Assembly (NCBI GenBank): GCA_964515805.1
Contig: CAZEUZ010000010.1
Location: forward strand, 1 to 6,378
DNA from: CAZEUZ01 sp964515805
Lineage (GTDB): Bacteria; Pseudomonadota; Gammaproteobacteria; Pseudomonadales; Cellvibrionaceae
Length of the DNA stretch: 6,378 nt
Direction of reading: 5' to 3'
Shown: piece by piece, positions 1 through 5,844 of the stretch
How the letters are laid out: the number at the start of each line of letters is the position of its first letter
How positions within the stretch are numbered: position 1 is the first letter of the stretch
Made by a program: the position numbers and the translations under genes
Notes under the pieces: model-generated
The model's input: only the letters and a program-made list of their open reading frames with translations
Told to the model about the DNA's origin: nothing
Databases searched by the model: none

Positions 1-100
1 AATAGCTGTCACCCTCTTGCGAAGGTTTAAAATATCCTTGCTGTTCCCAGGTGGTATACCAGTGTTGCTCGATTTTCTGTGGTTGATACGTTTTATCCAT
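1..100 (-). CDS. valS: Valyl-tRNA synthetase, N-terminal fragment (runs off the left edge)
   Basis: The 33 visible codons, read from the ATG at 98-100, begin MDKTYQPQKIEQHWYTTWEQ and continue with QGYFKPS. This matches the start of class I valyl-tRNA synthetases (E. coli: MEKTYNPQDIEQ, then HWEKQGYFKP). The enzyme charges tRNA-Val with valine in the cytoplasm. The HIGH and KMSKS motifs lie beyond the window, so completeness cannot be judged. The gene follows the uncharacterised gene by 76 bp in the same direction. In E. coli pepA, holC and valS are also consecutive, which supports the call. No good Shine-Dalgarno sequence is visible before the ATG (only a weak AGAAA), and I found no convincing promoter in the 76 bp, so read-through from the upstream operon is likely. 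Confidence 0.93.
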   Translation of the reverse strand, partial: MDKTYQPQKIEQHWYTTWEQQGYFKPSQEGDSY

Positions 101-159
101 GAATTTCTACTATTGCTGTAACTAGCTGATTATTTAAGTGAGTGAATAACAAATAGATG

Positions 160-185
160 ACACAGTAAAAACCTATTTACTGTGT
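160..185 (-). repeat. Perfect 10-bp inverted repeat (hairpin) spanning a stop codon
   Basis: Positions 160-169 (ACACAGTAAA) and 176-185 (TTTACTGTGT) are exact reverse complements separated by a 6-base loop. The TAA stop of the uncharacterised gene (177-179) lies inside one arm. In the direction of the minus-strand genes the hairpin is followed by a loosely T-rich stretch rather than a clean T run, and the stem has only a few GC pairs. It would therefore be a weak terminator or attenuator before valS, or an RNA-stability element. The T run after the stem is better on the plus strand (185-188), but no plus-strand gene ends here. Confidence 0.5.
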
Positions 186-716
186 TTTATTGTGTGTTTC
201 TTTTGTAGCTAACGCCTTTAGTCGACGACGGAGATCGGCTTCTATTTGGGGCAAATAAAAGGCGATTAAACTGTCGATAATGGCGTCGTGTAAACCCTTT
301 GGCGAATTGACACCCCCTGAAGCCTCGCTAGACGATTTTTTTGGAGATGGTTTTTTTTTGTCTTCATCATAGCGCCGTGTGCGAAGGTGGCGAGGTAAAA
401 ATGGATTGTCCGTTTTGGTTGGTGAATTGGTCGATTGATTGGGATTTCCGATAGATTCAGAAGGGCTTTTTTTTTGAACGGATGCTCCCTCAAATAACGA
501 TGGCTGATTTGTCGATTCTAAAGTTGCCGGATTTTTTAACGAATCATTTAGTAGGTCCGGTTCATTTTCGATCAATTTCGACGTATCAATTGTCTCTCGT
601 AGGGTAGGAATGGGGCTATCGGCCTCTACCTTATCATTGAGTATCTTGATAATGGACTCGAGTTTGTTCAACAGTTCCTTTCGGTGCAATTCCGTTGTTT
701 TCTGTTTTTGAGCCAT
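177..716 (-). CDS. Uncharacterised protein between holC and valS, with a possible sliding-clamp motif
   Basis: I cannot name a function for this 179-residue protein. It has three parts. Residues 8-30 form a probable helix (ELHRKELLNKLESIIKILND), followed by an acidic stretch with PIPTLRETID. Residues 60-140 are low-complexity, rich in Ser, Pro, Asn, Thr and Lys, and look disordered. Residues 143-170 form a second probable helix with SLIAFYLPQIEADLRRRLKAL. From memory, Pseudomonas has a protein of similar design at the same locus, so this is likely a lineage-conserved gene. Residues 71-75 read QPSLF, close to the beta-clamp-binding consensus QL(S/D)LF. No signal peptide or membrane segment is seen. 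The ATG lies 14 bp after holC and the Shine-Dalgarno is weak, consistent with coupled translation. The coding strand has adenine runs of nine (467-475), nine (351-359) and seven (336-342). I am sure it is a gene, but not of its role. Confidence 0.85.
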   Translation of the reverse strand: MAQKQKTTELHRKELLNKLESIIKILNDKVEADSPIPTLRETIDTSKLIENEPDLLNDSLKNPATLESTNQPSLFEGASVQKKSPSESIGNPNQSTNSPTKTDNPFLPRHLRTRRYDEDKKKPSPKKSSSEASGGVNSPKGLHDAIIDSLIAFYLPQIEADLRRRLKALATKETHNKTQ

Positions 717-730
717 TACTTACGTATTCT

Positions 731-1162
731 TTATCGGTTACCAATTTTATGCCATTTTAGCGGATAACCACGGTGGCGGTAAAACTGAAAGTTTGCACGG
801 GTGGCTGATAGTATCAGCTCATCTTGCACAACGACTTCCATAAGCTGTTGAAATCGACTGAAATGATCAGGCACTCGGGACTGTAAATTAATCATCACAT
901 CGTGATGAGATTCGTCATCCGCTTGCCAAGCTAATAGCACCTGCGAATCCCCTTGATTATCTTCCTGTGTAACATGGGCAGCAAATGATTCAGGTTTGAA
1001 GCTCCATAAATGATTACTGAAATTCTGCGCTTGATCGCTATCGTCCAATGCGATAAAAACGCGATGGTTTGATTGAATGGCTTTCTCTACTAATCTGCAG
1101 GCAAATTGTTCGCGAGCTGTGATAGCGCTGTCTTGCAATATGTAAAAGTCAATATTGGTCAT
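731..1162 (-). CDS. holC: DNA polymerase III subunit chi
   Basis: HolC is the clamp-loader accessory subunit that joins HolD (psi) to single-stranded DNA-binding protein at the replication fork. The 143-residue protein has family hallmarks in order: an N-terminal strand TNIDFYIL, a helix with AREQFACRLVEKA, then HRVFIALDD, the LWSFKPESFAAH segment, DVMINLQ, and a C-terminal YRHRGYPLKWHKI. Its length is close to E. coli chi (147). I chose the ATG at 1160-1162. A TTG six bases further upstream would add two residues, but the ATG product MTNIDFYIL aligns directly with the family start. No clear Shine-Dalgarno is visible. The start lies 13 bp after the pepA stop, so translation may be coupled to pepA, and the next gene starts 14 bp after the holC stop. 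Confidence 0.93.
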   Translation of the reverse strand: MTNIDFYILQDSAITAREQFACRLVEKAIQSNHRVFIALDDSDQAQNFSNHLWSFKPESFAAHVTQEDNQGDSQVLLAWQADDESHHDVMINLQSRVPDHFSRFQQLMEVVVQDELILSATRANFQFYRHRGYPLKWHKIGNR

Positions 1163-1175
1163 CGACAATCATGAT

Positions 1176-2684
1176 TCATTGAATAGACTGCAAGTTAAGT
1201 AAATAGTGAATTAACAGTGACACCGGCCGTCCAGTTGCGCCCTTTACCGATCCGGATAGCCAGGCAGTACCAGCAATATCGAGGTGCGCCCAAGGATAAT
1301 CTTCAGCGAAGCGCGCCAAGAAACAAGCGGCTGTAATGCTGCCCGCGTCGCGTCCACCAATATTGGCCATATCGGCAAAATTACTTTTTAGTTGTTTCTG
1401 ATAGTCTTCCCAAATCGGTAGCCGCCATGCGCGATCACCACTGTCGGAGCCGGCATCTAAAAGAGAGTTTGCCAAATGGTCATTGTTGCTAAACAAGCCT
1501 GTAGCGTGTTTGCCCAGTGCGATAACACAAGCACCGGTTAATGTAGCGATGTCAATTACTACTTTTGGTTGATAACGTTTCGCATACGTGAGCACATCAC
1601 AGAGCACTAAACGACCTTCCGCATCAGTATTAAGCACTTCAATAGTTTTGCCCGACATAGAGGTGACAATATCACCGGGTTTAGTCGCACAACCGCTGGG
1701 CATATTTTCAGCGGCGGCAACAATGCCCACCAAGTTAATTTTTGCCTTCAATGCCAAAACAGCCTGCATCACACCGAATACACTGGCGGCACCACACATA
1801 TCGAACTTCATTTCATCCATAGCAGCGCCAGGCTTTAAGCTGATACCACCACTATCGAAGGTGATCCCTTTACCCACTAAAACAGTAGGCTGGACGCTCT
1901 TGTCAGCGCCTTGGTACTCCATAGCGATCAATTTCGCCGGTTGTTCACTGCCAGTGGAAACAGACAGTAATGAACCCATACCTAATGCTGCCATTTGCTC
2001 CTCGGACAGAACCTCAACTTGCAGCGACGACGCTGGTTGTTTCATTTCACGAGCTTTGTCGGCGAGATAAGTAGGGGTGCAAATATTGCCCGGCAGATTA
2101 CCTAGCTCCCGCGCTAAATTCATACCTTCCCCGATAGCGCTACCCACTGTTAGCCCTTGTTCAGCTTGTTGACTATCGTCATCTTTTGTTGTCGCGTAAG
2201 TAATGCTGATATCGAGACATTGATCTGCTTTTTGTTTTTGGCTTTTACAATAAGCGAATTGGTAATTTGCATAAGTAATGGCTTGTGCGCAATAGCGGGC
2301 CTTTGCCTCCGTTGACCAATTCGAAACAGACACTTCATCGACAAAAAAAGTAATGTTACTGAAGTGACTAGCGACTATTTTTTTTGCTACTGCCGTCATC
2401 GAACGACGAAATTTATCAGGCGTCACCGAATCTTTTTCACCAAAACCAGCAACTAGAACGCTCGGTCGTCCATTGGTTTGATAAATCAGTACATTATCGC
2501 CTACCTTGCCGCTGAGCTGTTTGGTTTTATACATTGCAGTCAATGAAAACTCGCTACTGTTCTCAAAAGCTTTTGCGTCATTTGAAAGCGCTGCATTTTC
2601 GTAAGCGGCAACAACAACACAATCAGTGTTACCATTGACAGAATTTTGATCAGTAAATGAGATTTCTTTAGCCGTTAGCTTCAT
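1176..2684 (-). CDS. pepA: Leucyl aminopeptidase (M17 family, PepA)
   Basis: PepA is a cytoplasmic hexameric di-metal aminopeptidase that removes N-terminal residues from peptides. In E. coli it also binds DNA, in XerCD plasmid-dimer resolution and carAB control; that role is family knowledge and is not shown here. With the chosen start the protein has 502 residues (E. coli 503). Metal and catalytic residues are all present: Lys272, Asp277, Asp295, Asp354 and Glu356 as metal ligands, and Lys284 and Arg358 as catalytic residues. Each sits two positions after its E. coli counterpart. The M17 signature NTDAEGRL is intact, and the C-terminal end HLDIAGTAW...GATGRPV is typical. I chose the ATG at 2682-2684 because the product MKLTAKEISF matches the family start and a good Shine-Dalgarno (GGGA) lies 7 bp before it. 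An in-frame ATG at 2753 would add 23 unrelated residues and overlap the promoter. This is the first gene of the minus-strand operon, divergent from lptF. Confidence 0.98.
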   Translation of the reverse strand: MKLTAKEISFTDQNSVNGNTDCVVVAAYENAALSNDAKAFENSSEFSLTAMYKTKQLSGKVGDNVLIYQTNGRPSVLVAGFGEKDSVTPDKFRRSMTAVAKKIVASHFSNITFFVDEVSVSNWSTEAKARYCAQAITYANYQFAYCKSQKQKADQCLDISITYATTKDDDSQQAEQGLTVGSAIGEGMNLARELGNLPGNICTPTYLADKAREMKQPASSLQVEVLSEEQMAALGMGSLLSVSTGSEQPAKLIAMEYQGADKSVQPTVLVGKGITFDSGGISLKPGAAMDEMKFDMCGAASVFGVMQAVLALKAKINLVGIVAAAENMPSGCATKPGDIVTSMSGKTIEVLNTDAEGRLVLCDVLTYAKRYQPKVVIDIATLTGACVIALGKHATGLFSNNDHLANSLLDAGSDSGDRAWRLPIWEDYQKQLKSNFADMANIGGRDAGSITAACFLARFAEDYPWAHLDIAGTAWLSGSVKGATGRPVSLLIHYLLNLQSIQ

Positions 2685-2690
2685 AAATAT

Positions 2691-2695
2691 TTCCC
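2691..2695 (-). promoter_or_regulatory. Ribosome binding site of pepA
   Basis: On the minus strand CGGGAA stands 6-7 bases before the ATG at 2682-2684. It is the clearest Shine-Dalgarno sequence in the window and decides the pepA start in favour of this ATG over the in-frame ATG 69 bases upstream. Confidence 0.75.
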
Positions 2696-2735
2696 GTGCT
2701 GTACTTGTACCTAATACGACGCAAATAGGCATAGC

Positions 2736-2743
2736 ATTATAAT
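2736..2743. promoter_or_regulatory. Candidate shared -10 element of divergent pepA and lptF promoters
   Basis: The 87-bp gap between pepA and lptF holds the self-complementary octamer ATTATAAT. It gives a perfect TATAAT on the plus strand (2738-2743) and on the minus strand (2741 back to 2736). Start points about 7 bases downstream would give leaders of roughly 22 nt for lptF and 45 nt for pepA. No good -35 hexamer lies at 16-18 bp on either side. A second minus-strand TATAAT (2763 back to 2758) is an alternative for pepA. The elements are seen directly; that they are used is inference. Confidence 0.5.
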
Positions 2744-2771
2744 TGATGGCCAACGTTATTATATTTGATAA

Positions 2772-3857
2772 ATGATCATTTTACGCTACTTATCCCGCGA
2801 ATTATTTCAGACAACGGCATCCGTCACCCTGGTGCTGTTGGTGATTATTATGAGTGGCCGCTTTATCAAGTACCTGGCGGCAGCGTCTGTTGGTAAACTG
2901 GATATCGATATTGTTCTAGCGGTAATGGCCTATCGCATTCCCGGCTTCCTGGAATTAATTTTACCTTTGGGTTTTTTCATCAGCTTGCTACTGGCGTATG
3001 GCCGACTTTACGCCGATAGTGAAATGACCGTATTGCACGCCTGTGGTGTTAGTCGTCGGCGTATTCTTATCTACACCAGCGTTCCCGCAGGCTTACTGGT
3101 TATGATCGTGGCAATGTTAAGCCTATGGTTATCGCCTCTGAGTCTACAAAAGGCAGATTTGTTACTGGAATCACAAAAATCCCGAAGTGAATTTGAGGCC
3201 ATGCAACCGAGCCGCTTTCAGATCACGCGGCAGGGGAATGTCGTCAGTTATGCTGAATCTCTCGTCAATAACCGTATGCTTCAAAAATTGTTTATCGCTC
3301 AGACCACTCCCAAAGAGAATGAGCATGTAATCGTGCGATCGGCAACGGCTCAACGCGTCGATAATGGAGAATACAATCAGCCCTATTGGGTATTTGAAAA
3401 TGGCGCCTATTATCAAGGGCAGCCTGGATCAGCTGATTATCAAGTCACGCAATTTTCCAGTTACGGTCAATATATTCCGGAGCCTGAAATTTTTATCGTA
3501 GACAATAACGACACGGAGATTTTACCAACCATTGAGTTATTACAATCGTCAAACCCTGAGCATATTGCAGCCTGGCAATGGCGTTTTTCGCTGCCATTAC
3601 TTATGTTAATAGTTATGTTGCTCGGTATTCCACTGAGTGAGACCAATCTGCGCCGTGGGCGCTATACTAAGCTATTTCCCTCCATTATTCTTTATTTGAT
3701 CTATCTCGTATCGTTGAACGCCGCCAAAGGGGCGCTGGAAAAGGGTGACCTGCCCGCGATGCCGGGTTTGTGGTGGGTGCATGCTGTATTTATCGTGTTG
3801 GCATTAATACTGTGGATCGATAAACGATTATGGATAAACAAGTTGCGTGTCGATTAA
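2772..3857 (+). CDS. lptF: LPS export ABC transporter permease LptF
   Basis: LptF pairs with LptG and an LptB dimer (encoded elsewhere) in the inner membrane. The complex extracts lipopolysaccharide and passes it to LptC and the periplasmic bridge. The 361-residue protein (E. coli 366) starts MIILRYLSRE, like E. coli MIIIRYLVRE. Hydrophobic segments fall near residues 11-31, 53-77, 97-121, 271-289, 302-319 and 333-350. The large region between the third and fourth (about 125-255) is the periplasmic beta-jellyroll domain. The coupling helix that docks on LptB is intact, SEMTVLHACGVSRR, with Glu84 at the same number as E. coli Glu84. No Shine-Dalgarno is apparent and the leader is AT-rich. It is divergent from pepA, the usual arrangement in gammaproteobacteria, and lptG follows after 6 bp. 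Confidence 0.97.
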   Translation: MIILRYLSRELFQTTASVTLVLLVIIMSGRFIKYLAAASVGKLDIDIVLAVMAYRIPGFLELILPLGFFISLLLAYGRLYADSEMTVLHACGVSRRRILIYTSVPAGLLVMIVAMLSLWLSPLSLQKADLLLESQKSRSEFEAMQPSRFQITRQGNVVSYAESLVNNRMLQKLFIAQTTPKENEHVIVRSATAQRVDNGEYNQPYWVFENGAYYQGQPGSADYQVTQFSSYGQYIPEPEIFIVDNNDTEILPTIELLQSSNPEHIAAWQWRFSLPLLMLIVMLLGIPLSETNLRRGRYTKLFPSIILYLIYLVSLNAAKGALEKGDLPAMPGLWWVHAVFIVLALILWIDKRLWINKLRVD

Positions 3858-3863
3858 ATCATC

Positions 3864-4925
3864 ATGAGACTGTTAAATCGCTATATTTTCCGCACAATAT
3901 TTATGGCAACCATAATGGTTTTAGTTGTCATTATTAGTCTGGATTTGTTGGCTGTTTTGATTGATGAACTCGGTCGTCTATCAGTATCTTATACTTTTTT
4001 CGAAATAGTCGTTTACATTGGGTTGTCCATGCCCGCTAGTATCTATGAATTTATGCCGTTCGCCGCCTTAGTCGGCAGTTTAGCTGGACTGGGCAGTCTG
4101 GCAACATCGAATGAACTGGTCATTATGCGTGCCGCCGGCATCAGCTTGTTAATTATCGTGTGGGGAGTAATAAAGCCCGTACTGATTTTTGTAATATTTT
4201 CGATATTACTGGGAGAATACGTCATTCCTATTACCAATCAAACGGCTGAGGCTCGCCGGGCGCTGTTACTTGGCAAAGATCAAGTATTGGAGTCACGTGC
4301 GAGCCTATGGAATCGTGAAGGCAACGAATTCATGCACTTCAACGCGGTGCAAACTGACGGCGTTATCTATGGCGTTACACGTTATCAATTTGATAATGAA
4401 GGTGTCATGCAGTCTTCCAGCTTTTCAGAAACCGCTGTCTATCAAGGTGATTATTGGCAGGAACGAAATATCACTGAAACAACGTTCACCACCGAAGGTA
4501 CAAAAGTTCAAAAAATTGCCGCGAGAGATTGGAACAATGTCTTATCACCACAACTACTGAACATATTGGTACTGAAACCAGACGATTTGGCGATAGTTAA
4601 TCTGTATACCTACAGCCGTTATCTGGACCGACAAAAAATCAGTAGCAGCCAATATTGGCTTTCATTTTGGAAAAAACTACTACAGCCGTTGGCAACTATC
4701 AGTTTAGTATTGATCGCCGTGTCGTTTATATTTGGCCCGTTACGAGAAGCAACCATGGGGTATCGACTATTTGCGGGTGTGATTGTCGGTATATTATTTC
4801 AAATGGCGCAAAACTTATTGGCTCCAGCCAGCCTAGTCTATGGCTTTCCACCATTGATTGCTGTGGTGTTACCTATTTTTTGCTGTTCTCTATGGGGGTT
4901 TTTGTCGTTGCGAAAAGTGGGTTAA
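3864..4925 (+). CDS. lptG: LPS export ABC transporter permease LptG
   Basis: LptG is the partner of LptF in the LptB2FG lipopolysaccharide exporter. The 353-residue protein (E. coli 360) has hydrophobic segments near residues 13-35, 49-77, 96-122, 270-290, 300-320 and 328-346, with a periplasmic jellyroll domain between the third and fourth. The coupling helix reads SNELVIMRAAGIS, with Glu84 corresponding to E. coli Glu88. The conserved C-terminal stretch FIFGPLREATMG and the LVYGFPPLIAVVLP segment are present. Compared with E. coli, TM1 has Val31 where E. coli has Lys34, while Asp34 and Arg38 replace Asp37 and Lys41. From memory Pseudomonas LptG also lacks the first lysine. The start is 6 bp after lptF with no Shine-Dalgarno, so coupled translation is likely. 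The stop is 15 bp from the stop of the convergent RDD gene, and no clear terminator lies between. Confidence 0.97.
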   Translation: MRLLNRYIFRTIFMATIMVLVVIISLDLLAVLIDELGRLSVSYTFFEIVVYIGLSMPASIYEFMPFAALVGSLAGLGSLATSNELVIMRAAGISLLIIVWGVIKPVLIFVIFSILLGEYVIPITNQTAEARRALLLGKDQVLESRASLWNREGNEFMHFNAVQTDGVIYGVTRYQFDNEGVMQSSSFSETAVYQGDYWQERNITETTFTTEGTKVQKIAARDWNNVLSPQLLNILVLKPDDLAIVNLYTYSRYLDRQKISSSQYWLSFWKKLLQPLATISLVLIAVSFIFGPLREATMGYRLFAGVIVGILFQMAQNLLAPASLVYGFPPLIAVVLPIFCCSLWGFLSLRKVG

Positions 4926-4940
4926 ATTGTTTTGAGCACA

Positions 4941-5378
4941 TCAGCCTTTTGGGATTAGCAAAACCTGTGTCTTGGTCAAACGATCATGCAATGTCCGATG
5001 ATCTGCATCGACAAGCGTCCACCAGTAACCAATGCCAAATAGTAATAGCGACAGCGTGGCAAAAAAACAACGCAGCATACACTGCCAGTAAGTAATGGTT
5101 TGTAGCCCATCCTGCCGGACCAGTTTTAACCGCCATGCCCGCATACCCAATGTCTGGCCACCTCGACGCCAGAAGTAACAAAAAAAACCTACGCATGCAA
5201 GCAACCAACCAATCTGAAATAATAAACCGGTTACATTATCATTCGTCGATTGGAAAATAATCTTGTTGATAGCGATAGAGAATCCACCGTAAGCCATGCT
5301 AACAGCAAAAAGAAGCAAACAATCGTAGACCATTGCGGCAAAACGTCGCCATAACGGCGGGTACAATTGAGTGGACAT
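4941..5378 (-). CDS. RDD-family small membrane protein
   Basis: The RDD family consists of small integral membrane proteins named for conserved Arg, Asp and Asp residues; most have no known function. The 145-residue protein begins LWRRFAAMVYDCLLL (Arg11/12 and Asp19, the first RDD signature) leading into TM1. A second hydrophobic segment follows near residues 51-70. Next comes the typical cytoplasmic QTLGMRAWRLKLVRQDG, a third hydrophobic segment near 103-120, and the C-terminal LHDRLTKTQVL carrying the second Asp (Asp132). A GAGGG sequence lies 12 bases before the ATG, a rather long spacing. It is transcribed towards lptG and away from the VanZ-like gene. The family assignment is firm, but no substrate or role can be read from the sequence. 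Confidence 0.9.
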   Translation of the reverse strand: MSTQLYPPLWRRFAAMVYDCLLLFAVSMAYGGFSIAINKIIFQSTNDNVTGLLFQIGWLLACVGFFCYFWRRGGQTLGMRAWRLKLVRQDGLQTITYWQCMLRCFFATLSLLLFGIGYWWTLVDADHRTLHDRLTKTQVLLIPKG

Positions 5379-5383
5379 AATAT

Positions 5384-5426
5384 TTGAAAACCCTCGGCGG
5401 CCAACTGTAAACTAGCCGATTATATT
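5384..5426. promoter_or_regulatory. Candidate divergent promoters between the RDD and VanZ-like genes
   Basis: The 63-bp gap holds overlapping -10-like elements. TATAAT lies on the minus strand (5424 back to 5419), suiting the RDD gene with a leader of about 34 nt. TATATT lies on the plus strand (5421-5426), suiting the VanZ-like gene with a very short leader. An alternative plus-strand promoter is TTGAAA (5384-5389), an 18-bp spacer, and TAAACT (5408-5413). None has a fully convincing -35 and -10 pair. Confidence 0.3.
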
Positions 5427-5441
5427 AGCAAAAAGTTATCG

Positions 5442-5828
5442 ATGAATAATTTTAGACAGACATTGTTTCCCAGTTGGAGCTTATGGCCCAGCCGCTTGTT
5501 ATTTTTAGCGACTTTACTATTTATTAGTCAGCAAATGCTAACTGACAACCCTATCACTGGATCGGTTTCAGTTTGGGATAAACTCGCGCATTTTGGCGTG
5601 TGGGGTATAGTCGTCACTTTGAGCTATTATAGCTGCCAGTCACAACAGCACTTTATCATCGCGGCGATAGTTGTTTTTGTTTATTCAACTGGCGTTGAGA
5701 TATTACAGCCCATGATCGCGCAACGGTTCTTCTCGTTTGGTGACATTATAGCCAACGGGTTAGGTTGCCTGACAGCTGCGTTGCTGGTTCCCAGAGTTGA
5801 TCAGTGGCTTTATCAAAAGTTCTATTAA
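5442..5828 (+). CDS. VanZ-like small membrane protein
   Basis: The 128-residue protein has about four hydrophobic segments (near residues 16-32, 50-64, 70-84 and 101-117). It carries the polar residues typical of the VanZ-like superfamily: WDKLAHFGVWG (Asp46, Lys47, His50) and GVEILQPMIAQRFFSFGDIIANGLGC (Glu86, Gln89, Arg95, Asp101, Asn105, Gly108). VanZ itself gives low-level teicoplanin resistance in Gram-positive bacteria. Short stand-alone relatives like this one are common in Gram-negative bacteria and mostly uncharacterised, so resistance should not be inferred. No clear Shine-Dalgarno precedes the ATG. It diverges from the RDD gene, and rluE starts 16 bp after its stop, suggesting joint transcription. 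No functional link to rluE is evident. Confidence 0.85.
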   Translation: MNNFRQTLFPSWSLWPSRLLFLATLLFISQQMLTDNPITGSVSVWDKLAHFGVWGIVVTLSYYSCQSQQHFIIAAIVVFVYSTGVEILQPMIAQRFFSFGDIIANGLGCLTAALLVPRVDQWLYQKFY

Positions 5829-5844
5829 AAATAGACCGTCTTTT

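Noticed and set aside
266..493. A 75-codon minus-strand frame inside the uncharacterised gene, as a separate gene
   Set aside because: It starts with TTG inside another gene, with no ribosome binding site, and has no recognisable domain. It matters only as the frame that would be read after loss of one base in an A9 run.
1588..2070. A 160-codon open frame on the plus strand inside pepA
   Set aside because: It is antisense to the catalytic region of pepA, whose protein is fully conserved there. Its composition looks like a reverse-strand shadow and no family is recognisable.
2701..2710. GTACTTGTAC as an operator for a pepA repressor
   Set aside because: It is a 4-base dyad with a 2-base spacer, too short to separate from chance, with no second copy seen in the gap.
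2682..2753. A longer pepA starting at the in-frame ATG at 2751-2753, with 23 more residues
   Set aside because: The extra residues have no counterpart in PepA proteins and span the promoter region, and the downstream ATG has both a good Shine-Dalgarno and the family N-terminus.
4929..4964. Bidirectional terminator between lptG and the RDD gene (GTTTTG and CAAAAC repeats)
   Set aside because: Arms of only 6 AT-rich pairs with a 24-base loop and no T run are too weak to call.
4655..5095. A 146-codon plus-strand open frame across the end of lptG and into the RDD gene
   Set aside because: It overlaps two well-supported genes in other frames and shows no recognisable domain.
5442..5828. Antibiotic (teicoplanin) resistance gene, from the VanZ similarity
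   Set aside because: There is no vancomycin-resistance cluster around it. Short VanZ-like proteins are widespread in Gram-negative bacteria without such a role.
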